DNA of 64,000 nt from Candidatus Bathyarchaeota archaeon (GTDB lineage: Archaea > Thermoproteota > Bathyarchaeia > 40CM-2-53-6), in the NCBI GenBank assembly GCA_005888735.1, contig VBBN01000027.1:35845-99844 (forward strand). The letters run 5' to 3'. Each line of letters opens with the position of its first letter. Positions within the stretch are counted from its first letter, which is position 1. A program made the translations under genes and the position numbers. This document shows positions 9,288 to 19,628 of this stretch, piece after piece. The notes below the pieces were generated by a model, which was given only the letters and a program-made list of their open reading frames with translations, did no database searches and was not told where the DNA came from.

Positions 9288-9453
9288 GTTTTTCAGCGCA
9301 TCCATCTCTAATCCGTCAAAACTAACCCGGGTCTGACCCTTTCCAAGATCGGCCAGAACAAGCCCCGACTCACGATCTCTCAAAGATTACTGAGAACCCG
9401 ACCGTGAGCAATGGGAGAACGAGAAAAAATGACCGGCCAAACGAGTAGCCAAA

Positions 9454-9475
9454 CGAGAAACGAGCGAGAAACGAG
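9454..9475. repeat. Short tandem repeat in the 9288-9654 gap
   Basis: The 11-base unit CGAGAAACGAG occurs twice back to back at 9454-9464 and 9465-9475, flanked by related CAAACGAG copies. The rest of the 9288-9654 gap, between convergent genes, shows no credible gene. Confidence 0.5.
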
Positions 9476-9654
9476 CGAGCGCTCAAAAACAGCGGCCGTG
9501 GGCCTAGGTAACGGTCCCGGAATTGGGCAAACCTCGTGAGAATCCAACTCAGGCACACTACGCCCGTGTTACAGGTCTACATGATTTGCAGCTTAAGACA
9601 AAACGATGAGACCGGCGAGTCGCCTGAATCAAGCCCCAGTTTTTTGCTTACTCG

Positions 9655-12204
9655 CTAAACCTGTTCGAGCGCCCTTGTAACGTCCATTCTCGAAGCTCGA
9701 AGGGCAGGGTACAAGCTCCCTGCAACAACAGCCAGCATCGCAAGAACAAGAGACTGGACAATTGCATTCCACGGCACGATGAAAGGCAGCCAGAATCCAG
9801 CAATCGTCGTGCTGTTAGTAGCTCCCACGAGCAGGAGGAGTCCTCCTGGAATGGCCAGTAGAAAGCCGAAGAGGCCTAGCGTGACACCCTCGCCAAGAAA
9901 GAGCCCGGTTATCTGTCCACGGCTCATCCCTTGTGAGCGCAGCAGGCCAATCTCACGCCGCCTATCTGCGACACTCATGATCATCGTCGCAGCGATTCCT
10001 AAAGTCGCAATCAAGAGCGCGAAGTAGAGAATCAAGAGTATCAAGGCGAAGATTCTATCAATAGTTCCTCGCACCAGCGAGAGAAGCTCTGAAAGTGTCA
10101 CCGAGTTCTCAGCAAGATCATATTTTGGATACGCGATAGCAATATCATGCGCTATTGCCGCTGCCTGCGACTTGGTCTCAGGCTTTAGGTTAACGAGGAA
10201 GATAGGGGCGTGCATGTTTCCAGCGAAGTATTTCAGCTGGGAAGCAAAGGATACTACAATAGACTCGCTGGCGAAATTCTCTCCGAACCGGAGGTACTGA
10301 AGAACGGGCCCTGTGAACACTCCTGCGATCTTGAACTGAACGATCTTCCGAAGGCCCTGCTGGATTGCTGTTAGGCTAACATTGTCCCCTACTCCAACCC
10401 TCAGTCTGGACGCGAGTCCGGCTAGCTGGCCGTAGACATGCTCCGGGGTGGGCGAGTTTATGAAGGCATACGATATTATCTTCGGAAAATTTGCAGGGTC
10501 AACCGCGAGAACCCCAATCTGAGATGTTACGTTAGGGTTCAGTGGGTTCACCGCCCTGACATTGGTGAAGTTTTGGCCTGGTGATAGCGGAGTCGCCACT
10601 GATACTTGTGGAAGCTGCGCCAAATTGCTGGTGAAGCTGATAGGTATGGACTGGTTAGCCACTAGAAAGATATCCGCCCCCAGGGCCTCCCTGATGCCCT
10701 GCTCAATTGCCTGCTGGGTACCCGCCTGTATACCGCCGAGCATCACCACGAAGCTGAGAGTAATCGTGATCATTCCGAAGCAAACGGCGTTCCTGACAAG
10801 CCTCCGCCTTCCACTCCTCGAGGCCACATAGCCAACGCCACCGGAGAACTTGACGAGCGGCGCGGTGATGTACTGACTGGCTCGAGAGAAGGCTAGTCCG
10901 CCTAACACTATGAGTCCGAGCGGAATCAAAGCGACATCAAGGTACGATATGTGGACCGGTGTTAGCCTGAACGCCTGCAACGAGCCGTACAGCAACATCA
11001 CCCCGCTAGCTACCCCAATTGTCGAGTCGGAGACCCGCCTTGGCTTGTCTCTGGCACTTGGCCTTATCGCGCGAATAATGTCAATTCGACTGGCTGAAAC
11101 CGCGGGATAGAGTGCGCCTGCGACGACCGCTCCAAGCCCAGCCGCTATGCCGGTCAAGACTATGTATGGAGTAAGCTGCGTGACGGGTAGGCTGGGGATC
11201 TCAAGCAGTTGCTCTGCGACTCTTGTGAAAAGTCTTGAGAGGCCCCATCCGGCAATGAGGCCGGCACTCGCACCAACCAATCCTATTAGCAGTCCCTCGC
11301 CGAAAAATATTTTGAAGACCTGTCGTCGGGACGAGCCTACAGCCCGCATCACGCCGATCTCGTAGGTCCGCTCGTTAACTGTCATGTAGAGAGTGTTGAA
11401 AACGATGAAAGAACAGACAACGAGTGAGACCGCGACCATCGCGTTAAGCCCCAGGTTAAACCCGGTCATCTGGCCCTGAATCCTATGGACGGCCTCCGCT
11501 TTCGGCGCGGAGACGTCGAAAGCAGGCATCAGGTGCTGAAGGTCCCTCTGGACCTCCAGCGCCTTCGAAGGGTCGCTGATTGTGGCGAAGATGTGGGTTA
11601 TCTTCCCCTGGAGACCGAGAGCTGTCTGCAGCTCGGGAAGAAACACGTACACAGTGCTCCCGATGTTGCGAAGCGGATTGTTGATTCCGATAACCGTAAG
11701 GCTGAGCGCAACTGTTCTCGGAGGCAGTGACGGGGTCTCGCTGAGTACCTTGATTGTTGAGCCAAGGGCAAGTCCGTACTTTGTTGTTAGAGTGTTCCCG
11801 ACAACTGCAGAGCCGGGTGAGAGGGGGGCTGTGCCGGTGATGTTGAAAGTGGAATAGTCGAAGTCTGTCCGGTTAACTCCAATGAGCTGAAAAACTGTCA
11901 TGTTATCTAGCGAACCGAACCAGTCTAATCGTTGGACTGTCTGGCGAATCTCCGGGACCTGGTTGACGATGCTGAGATTTCCATTTGCTTCAAACGGAAG
12001 GGGTCCTATTCCCGGGTACCGGACAATAATGTCGGTCGCCCCCCAGAACCTGTTGATGTATCCTGTGAACTCACTGCTCGCGGCAGCGGTTGCCAGGTTT
12101 ATGCCGACAAGCAGGGCAACGCCTAGCATCACGGCGACAATTGTCAGAACAGTTCTGGCTTTCCGACGTGGAAGGTTGCGGTAGGCAATCTTGGCTGAGA
12201 GCAT
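9655..12204 (-). CDS. ABC transporter permease, MacB/FtsX type
   Basis: An 849-residue permease with two FtsX-type membrane modules. The first helix is KARTVLTIVAVMLGVALLVG; a large extracytoplasmic domain (MacB periplasmic-core type) follows; then three helices including FNTLYMTVNERTYEIGVMRAVGSSRRQVF, the usual coupling segment; then the arrangement repeats, ending with MIMSVADRRREIGLLRSQGM and SLYPALRASRMDV. Proteins of this type extrude peptides, lipids or small molecules, or work as mechanotransmitters. The ATPase partner begins 21 bases upstream in the same operon. Substrate unknown. Confidence 0.85.
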   Translation of the reverse strand: MLSAKIAYRNLPRRKARTVLTIVAVMLGVALLVGINLATAAASSEFTGYINRFWGATDIIVRYPGIGPLPFEANGNLSIVNQVPEIRQTVQRLDWFGSLDNMTVFQLIGVNRTDFDYSTFNITGTAPLSPGSAVVGNTLTTKYGLALGSTIKVLSETPSLPPRTVALSLTVIGINNPLRNIGSTVYVFLPELQTALGLQGKITHIFATISDPSKALEVQRDLQHLMPAFDVSAPKAEAVHRIQGQMTGFNLGLNAMVAVSLVVCSFIVFNTLYMTVNERTYEIGVMRAVGSSRRQVFKIFFGEGLLIGLVGASAGLIAGWGLSRLFTRVAEQLLEIPSLPVTQLTPYIVLTGIAAGLGAVVAGALYPAVSASRIDIIRAIRPSARDKPRRVSDSTIGVASGVMLLYGSLQAFRLTPVHISYLDVALIPLGLIVLGGLAFSRASQYITAPLVKFSGGVGYVASRSGRRRLVRNAVCFGMITITLSFVVMLGGIQAGTQQAIEQGIREALGADIFLVANQSIPISFTSNLAQLPQVSVATPLSPGQNFTNVRAVNPLNPNVTSQIGVLAVDPANFPKIISYAFINSPTPEHVYGQLAGLASRLRVGVGDNVSLTAIQQGLRKIVQFKIAGVFTGPVLQYLRFGENFASESIVVSFASQLKYFAGNMHAPIFLVNLKPETKSQAAAIAHDIAIAYPKYDLAENSVTLSELLSLVRGTIDRIFALILLILYFALLIATLGIAATMIMSVADRRREIGLLRSQGMSRGQITGLFLGEGVTLGLFGFLLAIPGGLLLLVGATNSTTIAGFWLPFIVPWNAIVQSLVLAMLAVVAGSLYPALRASRMDVTRALEQV

Positions 12205-12224
12205 ACGCGAATCCTAGGGCATTG

Positions 12225-12998
12225 CTAGTTAGGCTGGAACAGTGATTGTTGGCGTTCCGGAGGAACAGATTCTACTGCTCTAATCAAGTGCTGTTCTACA
12301 GAGGGTCTCGCAGGCTTTCCCTCATTGATCACCCCGTCTCGCATCTCGAAGAGCCGGTCAGCTCTGCTCGACACAACCGGATCGTGTGTGACCACCATCA
12401 CCGTGGCGTTCTCTTGCTTCGCAAGCTCGTACATCACCTGGACAACCGCTGAGCCTGTCTTGGTGTCAAGGTCGCCTGTCGGCTCATCGGCAAGTATGAC
12501 CTTGGGACTGTTCGCCAAAGCTCGTGCAATCGCGACACGTTGCTGTTCTCCACCGCTAAGCTCGTCGGGCAAGTGATCCGTTCGATCTGCAAGCTCTACC
12601 CTTCCCAGTAGCGAATGGGCGCGCTCCCTAGCCTTTTTCGATTTCACACCAGCGGTCAGAAGGGGAAGCTCCACGTTCTCCAAGGCTGACAAGACCGGAA
12701 TCAGGTTGTGGAATTGGAAGACGAAGCCGATTTTGTGCCGGCGCAGCTTGGTTAGCTGTCCATCCTTCATCCCAGAAAGGTCTTGTCCATCGATGAGGAC
12801 TCTTCCACTAGTTGGCTTGTCAAGGGTTCCGATGATGTTGAGCAGTGTTGTTTTTCCTGAGCCCGAAGGTCCGGTTACAACGACGAACTCTCCCGGATGA
12901 AGTGTAAGACTCACTCCGCGAAGAGCCTTAACAACGTTCTTGCCTAAGCGGTAGCTCTTCTCCAATTTTTCTGTCTGAACAACCGCTGGAGCCTGCAA
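12225..12998 (-). CDS. ABC transporter ATP-binding protein, MacB/LolD type
   Basis: A 257-residue ATPase. Walker A GPSGSGKT is at 43-50, Q-loop FVFQFHNL near 92-99, signature LSGGEQ at 147-152, Walker B VILADE at 167-172 followed by the D-loop GDLD, and a switch His in VMVVTHDP. The [19 protein letters not shown] sequence is typical of the LolD/MacB subfamily that pairs with FtsX-type permeases, as the next gene shows. A 30-residue C-terminal tail extends past the fold. Confidence 0.92.
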   Translation of the reverse strand: MQAPAVVQTEKLEKSYRLGKNVVKALRGVSLTLHPGEFVVVTGPSGSGKTTLLNIIGTLDKPTSGRVLIDGQDLSGMKDGQLTKLRRHKIGFVFQFHNLIPVLSALENVELPLLTAGVKSKKARERAHSLLGRVELADRTDHLPDELSGGEQQRVAIARALANSPKVILADEPTGDLDTKTGSAVVQVMYELAKQENATVMVVTHDPVVSSRADRLFEMRDGVINEGKPARPSVEQHLIRAVESVPPERQQSLFQPN

Positions 12999-13083
12999 CA
13001 GTCTCTTACTTGTACAGGCCTCTGTCGTATCCGGAATATGTTCCTTTGCCGGGGATGAAGCCTTAAGCCATCAGGTCTATCTC

Positions 13084-13629
13084 GTGAATCGTATGGCAGT
13101 CAGAGCCGTCATTCTCGACATTGAAACCTCATCACTGGAAGCAGATGGGGGAATCGTCGTCGGCGCGGGACTCGCCCCAGAGAAGGGCAGGAGCGAATAC
13201 TTTCAGGTCAAACGGAGTCGTGAAGAGGGGACAGTTCTTTCAAAGCTGGCCCAGCGGATTCAATCATACGACGTCTTGGTGACTTGGAACGGGCGTGGCT
13301 TCGATATTCCGTTTCTCACTACTCGATTTCTCAAGCATGGGTTAGACCCGAGGCCGATTAGCTCCAAACGACACATTGACTTGAATGAGGTCGTGAAGAA
13401 CCGGTTGAGGCTCACCTTCACCTACTTGGACCACGTCTGCGATTTCTTCGCGATCGCCAAGAAGAAAGGGCCAATGGGAATGGACGTGCCACAGCTCTAC
13501 GTTCGCGCACTGGAGGGAGACACCAAAGCCCTCGGAGCGATCCGGGACCACTGCCTCGATGACTTGCAAGCCACTAGGAACGTGTATCTCCGACTCAAAC
13601 CTCTGATAGAACAATGGATGACCCAGTGA
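13084..13629 (+). CDS. RNase H-like 3'-5' exonuclease (YprB-like)
   Basis: A 181-residue DEDD-superfamily nuclease. Exo I is LDIETSS near the N-terminus, Exo II is LVTWNGRGFDIPFL and the last Asp is in HCLDDLQATRNVYL. The WNGxxFDIPFL pattern is characteristic of YprB-like RNase H domain proteins and B-family polymerase exonuclease domains. It may trim DNA or RNA 3' ends; the substrate is not known. The first possible start is GTG 13084; ATG 13093 starts closer to the fold. A CTTAA promoter element at about 13061 suits either. Confidence 0.75.
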   Translation: MNRMAVRAVILDIETSSLEADGGIVVGAGLAPEKGRSEYFQVKRSREEGTVLSKLAQRIQSYDVLVTWNGRGFDIPFLTTRFLKHGLDPRPISSKRHIDLNEVVKNRLRLTFTYLDHVCDFFAIAKKKGPMGMDVPQLYVRALEGDTKALGAIRDHCLDDLQATRNVYLRLKPLIEQWMTQ

Positions 13630-13642
13630 CGCCTGCTCCGTT

Positions 13643-14424
13643 TCAGAATCTAAGCAAAAGGTAGGCGATCGGAGCCACGCAGAGAAGCGCCAGCCCAGTA
13701 CCCACTAGGGCCCCGAACAACGGAAACACGAGCCCCGCGATTATACTGTATGGAAGGGCTGTTGCAAGGGCCGCGGTCATAAGAGGCTTGACGATCGCGC
13801 GAGAAAATTCCTCTCCTTCGGTCCTGTAGGTAAAGAGAAGTGTCAGGCTGAAAACAGCCGGAAAGGCGGCAAATATTCCGCTCCATATCGGGCCCAGCTC
13901 TTGGCTCAACAGTACGACTGTGCCCACGACCGCGCCTCCTGATAGGCCACGCCGTAGGATTTCTCGCTTGGCAGGCCTTGCACCTCCTCCCCTGATGGGA
14001 GCCAGTTTCATCTTTCGAAACAGTAGGATTGCGAGTGTGGAAACTACGGCGAGGACAACTATCGCAAGCGAAGAGTCCTTGAAATTGTAGGCTGCCGCTG
14101 GGACGGAAAGTCCAAGCCAGACTAGGATTGAGGTCGACAATGCGAATCCTGGGCCCTTTCGCACAGCGTAAGCGTACATGATGAAGAATAGGATTGTGAA
14201 GCTAAGTGCCAGTGGAAAAGAACGGGTTGCGTCGGCAGCCGCTTGAGGAGACTGATCTAGGCTGATGAATAGAAAGGAGAAGGCGGAGATTGACGGAAGG
14301 CCTCCTATCGTACCCCCAAGCCTGGTTCCACGGCGACTCGCTATTGCTGTAGCAAAGCTAATCCAGGACCCGCGGTCAGTGCCGCAAGGCCTACTCCAAG
14401 AATGCTGAGAAGAAGGTCAGGCAT
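13643..14424 (-). CDS. Membrane protein with duplicated halves, apparent frameshift
   Basis: The clear open part (14179-13643, 178 residues) starts in the middle of a membrane helix. Upstream the same frame stays open and codes for a sensible sequence (GTRLGGTIGGLPSISAFSFL), but has no start codon. A good start, ATG 14424 (MPDLLLSILGVGLAALTAGP), lies in another frame. A single-base change near 14365 would join them into a protein of about 260 residues with two similar halves of three to four helices each. The C-terminal half has RRGLSGGAVVGT where the N-terminal half has GTRLGGTIGG. Family not recognised; the layout recalls duplicated small transporters. Confidence 0.5.
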
Positions 14425-14473
14425 GGTCTAGTCGCACCGCTATGTCGAACAGTGTGTAAACCCAGATTACGTA

Positions 14474-17400
14474 CTATGGTAAGTTGACCTTGATCACTAT
14501 GCCGGTGGCGTCGTAGACGACTGATATCTGGCCAGAGCCAACAGCAGTGCTAACAATTTTCGCTCTTTCTGGTTCGGAGAGGGTTTCCACCTTCGCCAAA
14601 ACAGTCACCGGGGGTCCGCTGGTTGGTGTAATTGTCAACAGCCATCTGGTGTTTCCCCCGAGCTCATACTGGTATCTGCTGGTAAGGGTTCCATTGATAG
14701 TGGTCTGCCCCGTTGGGATGGTTCCCAGGCTTGCCACTGCGTCCGCGGTGGCGCCTTGGACCTCAACCGGGTCGTTTGGATTGCTTAGGAAGTGGGCACC
14801 GACCTTCTTGGTTTGGCCGTCCACCACTGCCACCATCTCTGGGACGGTAAGATTGCCCTGTGATCCGTAGTATGGGATTACGTAGGTCCATTGTCCGTTG
14901 ATTACGTATAGGAGTATGTTTCCGGGGATCCAGTTTGGGTTCAGGGTGAGCTTGGCCCTCACATTAGGATCTGTAGCTACCGCTGAGACGGCTGATTGAG
15001 GCCCGATTACCGTGAATCCTTCTGGGAATTTGATTAGGAAGACTTGCCCCGTGTCCTTTCCGGCTGGAGCTATGTAGAGTCCCGCGAGGTTCTGCGACGG
15101 GCTCTGGTAGATTTCGACTAGGCGAACAGCGGCCCAGGTCAAGTTGCCGTTGATGGGTACTATTATGAAACGGGTGTCTTCTGTGTTCAGAAGGAACTGG
15201 TTTCGTTGCCATTGTAACGGGTCTGTTTGGAAGTAGAAGTTGTAAACGCTCTGTTGGGTGTTGAAGTATTGTTCGGGGTATCGTAGCTGGGGGACGAGCC
15301 ATGATGGAATCCGCTGGTTCCATTGTGGATACATTGTGCGGTAGAACGATGTGACATAGTCGTTTCTCAAGCCAGGGTAAAGGTAGCCAGTGACTTCTCC
15401 CGTTTTCATGTTAGTCAGGACTGTAGCGAATAGTCTCAGGATTGACGTGTCTTGGTGGTCGGGATAGTCAGCGAAGTCGTGCGGACTAGTCCAGTCAATC
15501 CATGTCCAGTGTAACAGGTAGATGTTGCCCATGTCATCGACGACCGGGTAGGGGTCCGAGTCGGTTGCCATTCGGGGAAGGAGGAGTTTTGAGACGCGCG
15601 AGTCGACGTCACGGTCAACTAGAGCTTTGATGTCGCCATAGTTGCCTTGTGCGAAGTCTAGTCTGCCCTGCCAGAAGAATTTCCAGTATCTCCAGAAGCC
15701 CGAGTAGGTATAGTCTAACGCTCCATTGTAGGAGGGGGGACCAACGTACCCTGTCAGGTGGGTCTCGTTGAATGATGGTATGTTCAAGTAGACTTCGTCA
15801 ACCGAGCTCCAAAGGCCACCTTCGCCATAGTAGAGTTGAGGTGTCTGGTTCAGGTTCCAGACCTTGCTTATATCAACGGTCTCTGTGGTGGCAGCGTTTA
15901 CTGCTAGGACTTTTTCCGAGTGGGTCAAGAGGAGATGCTGGGTCCGCCATGTGTCAACGTCTCCTGAGATCGTTGGCTGAACTAGCTGGAGTGCTGAGAC
16001 CCAGTATTCTGTTCCCTTGATGAAGATGATATCGACGCCTGCATTTTGGATGGACATCCAGTTTACCCCGACGAGGGGCTTCATGTTATTCTTCGCCGAG
16101 TCCGCTGTGAAAATTCGAATGTGGTCTAGTACGTTTGTCTGGTTGGTTGAGGCTGTTATGATCGCTTTGTCAGCGCTGGTTATAGAGTCAACTCCGTAAG
16201 CCCAGCGTGTGTAGTCGATTGTTGGAACGTAGGCGGGAGTCCACTGGTATTCGATGTAGCGTCCTGACTGTCCGCGTAGGAATGCGCTGTAGGCGGGGAG
16301 TGTGAAGATGGAGACTATGACGATGGCTAGGATGATGATGCCTCTGGTTCGGGTTAGGGCTCTGGTGTGGAATATTCTGCGTGTGCGGGTGAGGACTGTG
16401 AGGAATATGGTGCCTCCCATGAGCAGGATTGTTGTCCAGAGGACTAGTGGGGTTCCTACGTCGTAGACCATTGTTCCTGCGTTGAGGAATACGTAGACTA
16501 CTGGTAGGACGATGATTGCTAGGATTTCGCTTAGTGCTCTCCTGGACATGCCCATTGCGCCGATGTTGGTGGTTCCAACGGCTAGGTTGGCTACGGCTGA
16601 TAGTCCTAGTCGTAGGCCGAAGAGGACGAAGGCTAGTGAGAGGAATGTCTGTAGGAACCTGAAGACTTCGAAGGTGAAGGTGTTGTCGATTCCGAAGCTT
16701 GCGGGGACGGTGTACGCTCCTCCGATTCTCATCCCGAGGATGCCGAAGTAGCTTCCTAGTTGGGCTTGCCAAGTGCTGCCTGTCTGGCCGAGATAGTTCT
16801 GAATCGTGACGAACCTCAGGGCAATGTCGCCGGCGAGGGTTGCTGCTATTGCGAGGCCGACTAGGAGCTTGAAGGCTGTCCAGGCGAGGAAGGATGGTGA
16901 TGATACGCGGAAGCGGTCGTTCCATTGCATCTTGCCGTTCTTGTTGATCATGGCGTGGTCCGGGTTGGTTCCAACGTCCCACTCTACCTGTTTCGGAGTG
17001 GAGGCAGTCGGCATTTCCCAGCGGCGTCTTCTCCCGGCCGCGAGGAACTGTCCGAGGTTGGATTTGGCGAGGAGCCGGAGTAGCCCGAGGAATTTGCTGT
17101 GCATGTAGAAGCGTCTTACGCCGTCATCGCCGGTGGCAGGGGAGACTCGAGGGTCGCTGAACATGAAGAGTGCTGTTAGGATGAATATTGTCCAGATGAC
17201 GGAGCCGTTGAGATAGAGCAGTCCAAGATAGTTGAATCCTGACTTTGTCAGAAGGGTGGTGTATCTCACGTCGCTGCCGAGTCCGAAGTTGATGCCGTCT
17301 CCGAAGCTGCCGAATGTTGCTAGGCCGAGGAGGAGGTAGTAGATTATCCAGTAGCGTTTCTCTCCGCCTCGTCTTTTCTGGACTTGGGAGAACAGGTAGG

Positions 17401-17602
17401 AGCCGGCTACCGCGAAGATGAGTATGGGGGCGGCGTCTTGGAGGAACTGGATGAGGAGGAGCCAGCCGCCTATCGGGGTCTTGAAGACTGAGAGTTGGAC
17501 TAGGAGGGCGAGTTGGAGAGTGATGCTGATGAGGATGGCTGCGAGTGCGGCGATAACTCCGATTTTGAAGAGTCTGCGGGAGGTGTCTTTGGGCTGGTTC
17601 AC
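14474..17602 (-). CDS. Large membrane protein, UPF0182-like
   Basis: A 1042-residue protein. The first 430 residues carry about seven to eight membrane helices; the remaining 600 form an extracytoplasmic beta-rich domain. The junction segment (YIEYQWTPAYVPTIDYTRWA, then YGVD) resembles the PYIxxNIxxTRxAYGLD region of UPF0182 (COG1615) proteins, which share the same size and layout. The later FIIVPINGNLTWAAVRLVEIY and FPEGFTVIGPQSAV stretches also fit that family. Function is unknown for the whole family. The gene is monocistronic, 75 bases from the next gene. Confidence 0.5.
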   Translation of the reverse strand: MNQPKDTSRRLFKIGVIAALAAILISITLQLALLVQLSVFKTPIGGWLLLIQFLQDAAPILIFAVAGSYLFSQVQKRRGGEKRYWIIYYLLLGLATFGSFGDGINFGLGSDVRYTTLLTKSGFNYLGLLYLNGSVIWTIFILTALFMFSDPRVSPATGDDGVRRFYMHSKFLGLLRLLAKSNLGQFLAAGRRRRWEMPTASTPKQVEWDVGTNPDHAMINKNGKMQWNDRFRVSSPSFLAWTAFKLLVGLAIAATLAGDIALRFVTIQNYLGQTGSTWQAQLGSYFGILGMRIGGAYTVPASFGIDNTFTFEVFRFLQTFLSLAFVLFGLRLGLSAVANLAVGTTNIGAMGMSRRALSEILAIIVLPVVYVFLNAGTMVYDVGTPLVLWTTILLMGGTIFLTVLTRTRRIFHTRALTRTRGIIILAIVIVSIFTLPAYSAFLRGQSGRYIEYQWTPAYVPTIDYTRWAYGVDSITSADKAIITASTNQTNVLDHIRIFTADSAKNNMKPLVGVNWMSIQNAGVDIIFIKGTEYWVSALQLVQPTISGDVDTWRTQHLLLTHSEKVLAVNAATTETVDISKVWNLNQTPQLYYGEGGLWSSVDEVYLNIPSFNETHLTGYVGPPSYNGALDYTYSGFWRYWKFFWQGRLDFAQGNYGDIKALVDRDVDSRVSKLLLPRMATDSDPYPVVDDMGNIYLLHWTWIDWTSPHDFADYPDHQDTSILRLFATVLTNMKTGEVTGYLYPGLRNDYVTSFYRTMYPQWNQRIPSWLVPQLRYPEQYFNTQQSVYNFYFQTDPLQWQRNQFLLNTEDTRFIIVPINGNLTWAAVRLVEIYQSPSQNLAGLYIAPAGKDTGQVFLIKFPEGFTVIGPQSAVSAVATDPNVRAKLTLNPNWIPGNILLYVINGQWTYVIPYYGSQGNLTVPEMVAVVDGQTKKVGAHFLSNPNDPVEVQGATADAVASLGTIPTGQTTINGTLTSRYQYELGGNTRWLLTITPTSGPPVTVLAKVETLSEPERAKIVSTAVGSGQISVVYDATGIVIKVNLP

Positions 17603-17677
17603 GCGCTTCTCTTCCTAAACTGGTCTTCGCTTTCAGGGAGACTACGGGATAAACCCTTGACTGGAGGCTTTTCGTGC

Positions 17678-18577
17678 TTAGGCTGGGATGCTTTGATAAG
17701 ATGTCTCTCTCAGCCGTGTGAGTTCTTCGCTTACCTGCCAGAGCCGGTGGGCTGCCGCCTCGTCGTATGAGCACCTTGAGGACTTGGCTTCGTTCATTTT
17801 CGCATAATACTTTCCGGTGACGCCTTCCACTTCGGCTGACGTGCAGAGATATGTGACTGACTGGGCGGCCGTTCCCGGGTTTGTATAGAACAGTTTCAAC
17901 GTTCGGAAGACCTTCGGGAAGAGGCCAGGTTCTCCCTCGCCGAGGTGTGAGGCTACGGCGCCGGGGTGGAGCGCGTTCGCGGTTACGCTTGTTCCTCTCA
18001 GTCTCCTCGACAGCTCATAGGTGAACAGGACATTGGCCAGTTTTGATTGTCCGTAGGCGCGCAGTCCGCCGTACTTCTTCTCGCCGTTGAGGTCGTCGAA
18101 GTAGATTCTGGCTCCGTTGTGAGCGTCTGAGGCGAGGTTGACTATGCGGGAGGGTGCGCTTTTCTTGAGGAGGGGGAGGAGTTGGTTGGTTAGGAGGAAG
18201 GGTGCGAGGTGGTTGACTTGGAATGTTTCCTCGTAGCCGTCTTTGGTTAGGTATCGTTTTGTCCGTAGGACGCCTGCGTTGTTGACGAGGATGTCTAGTC
18301 TTCCGTATTCTTGTTTGAAGTCTTGGGCGAGATGGCGGACGGAGTCGAGGCTACGGAAGTCTGCTTGTAGCTTGTTGATGCTGCCGGCGCGATCCATTAT
18401 GCCGTAGAGTCGTTCTTGGATGTTGTTGACGGCTCGTTGGCCCTGTTCTAGGTCGCGGCAGGTTAGGACTACGTGTCCGCCCTGGGCGGCGAGTTGGAGG
18501 GCGGCGCTCCAGCCTATTCCCCGGGTTCCGCCGGTGACGAGGCAGGTTTGGCCGGTGATCCGGCCCATCATCTTCAC
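17678..18577 (-). CDS. Short-chain dehydrogenase/reductase
   Basis: A 299-residue Rossmann-fold oxidoreductase of the retinol-dehydrogenase-like SDR group. The cofactor motif TGGTRGIG is at residues 15-22, the structural NNAG follows RLDILV, the catalytic Tyr and Lys are in AYGQSKLAN, and the Ser is in IVNLASDAHNG. An Arg just after the glycine-rich strand (TCRDLEQG) suggests NADP(H). Substrate unknown; this subgroup acts on lipophilic alcohols and ketones. The last 40 residues go beyond the usual fold. Confidence 0.88.
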   Translation of the reverse strand: MKMMGRITGQTCLVTGGTRGIGWSAALQLAAQGGHVVLTCRDLEQGQRAVNNIQERLYGIMDRAGSINKLQADFRSLDSVRHLAQDFKQEYGRLDILVNNAGVLRTKRYLTKDGYEETFQVNHLAPFLLTNQLLPLLKKSAPSRIVNLASDAHNGARIYFDDLNGEKKYGGLRAYGQSKLANVLFTYELSRRLRGTSVTANALHPGAVASHLGEGEPGLFPKVFRTLKLFYTNPGTAAQSVTYLCTSAEVEGVTGKYYAKMNEAKSSRCSYDEAAAHRLWQVSEELTRLRETSYQSIPA

Positions 18578-19229
18578 GCCTCCATCACGTCTCCTAGGGA
18601 TGATGCGGTTCTATGCAGGGTCTCGTCGCTTTGATGCTCTTTAACCTGTCCTAAGCCAGCGAGTCTGGCTGTGCTGCGTCCCCGTGTGGATTGTTTGTTC
18701 GGGGTCGACGGGTTTTGTTCTGGCTCGCCGGGAGAGACAAGGGGCCCCTCGGGCCCATAAAGAATGTTTGATTTTTCTTTTGGGACTCGGCTCTTTCACG
18801 TCTCAAATAGCCGCGTCCGTACCCGGTCGAAAAATCGAGGGTCGTTTCTTGTCTGGCGGTAAGAACGGGCGATTTCAGGCTGATAGGGGCGAGAATAGGC
18901 GAGTCTAGGATCTTGGCAAAGTGGATTCGTTAGCGTTTTCCTTCACACGATGGAGGCGAGCATTCTTGGTCGCTGACAGATTGTGATTCAGGGCTTGTTC
19001 TGGGCGATTTGTCGTGACTCTATTCTCCGTCTCTCCGGTCTTGTGTCTCGAGAAGGCCACACGATTACACATTTCTCCTGGAGAGGTCTGCTGTCTGGGC
19101 GTGATTCTGGGCTTGTTTCCCGCTGATTAGCCTGTTACGGGCTTGTCCAGTGTTTTGGGACCCATGCGTATTCCCCTAGGGTTAGCTGTGGAATAGGCGG
19201 GTCTGGAAATCTCGGGCTTATTTTGCAGA
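18578..19229. other. 650-base intergenic region with diffuse repeats
   Basis: No convincing gene. The stretch is patterned: variants of GGGCTTGTTCTGGGCGATT recur at about 18990, 19107, 19140 and 19235, and GAATAGGCGAGTCT (18893) is echoed by GAATAGGCGGGTCT (19191). Copies are imperfect and irregularly spaced, which rules out a CRISPR array. Confidence 0.4.
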
Positions 19230-19628
19230 TTAGGCTTGATTCTGGACGATTTGATAGGCGGGGACCCGCTTGGAGCGGCGGGCGGCGTTCTCAGCCACGC
19301 GCGCTTTCACGATGCGCGTGACTAGGCGGGTGGGCAGGGGGTGGTCGGGCGTGAAGCGCAAGGTTCCTTTCCCCGTGTCGAACGGTTTCAGTTCGCGCGA
19401 GAACTGGCGGCGGACTTGGGCGCTTCCCGGGAAAAGGCTACAGTGTTCTTTGAACGCGGCATAGTAAACGAGTATCCCCTTCTGCCGGAACGCTGGCATG
19501 TTGTAGCTGATGACCTCTTCCGCGTCGGGGGCGGCGGCCTTGATTGTCTTACGAAGCTTGTTAATAGCCGTGCGCATTTCTTTCGGCACTGATTCTAGAT
19601 ACTCGTCTACTGAATCGACTTTTTTCAT
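19230..19628 (-). CDS. DUF1801 / YdhG-like protein
   Basis: A 132-residue protein of the YdhG/DUF1801 fold. Marks are VDEYLESVPKEMRTAINKLR, EEVISYNMPAFRQKGILVYY and the late TLRFTPDHPLPTRLVTRIVK. Members resemble the iron-binding frataxin/IscU-associated fold but have no settled function. It is divergent from the reductase-like gene at 19743 with 114 bases between, so the two probably share a regulatory region. Confidence 0.8.
   Translation of the reverse strand: MKKVDSVDEYLESVPKEMRTAINKLRKTIKAAAPDAEEVISYNMPAFRQKGILVYYAAFKEHCSLFPGSAQVRRQFSRELKPFDTGKGTLRFTPDHPLPTRLVTRIVKARVAENAARRSKRVPAYQIVQNQA

Noticed and set aside
9418..9482. CGAGAAACGAG repeats as an origin or integration site
   Set aside because: Only two tandem copies, no flanking replication gene or integrase.
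16188..16982. Open frame of 264 codons opposite the UPF0182-like gene
   Set aside because: Composition is almost only Arg, Pro, His, Ser and Asn, as expected for the antisense of a hydrophobic gene; no start signal.
18890..19260. Possible CRISPR array
   Set aside because: Repeats are imperfect, unevenly spaced and without unique spacers; no cas genes nearby.
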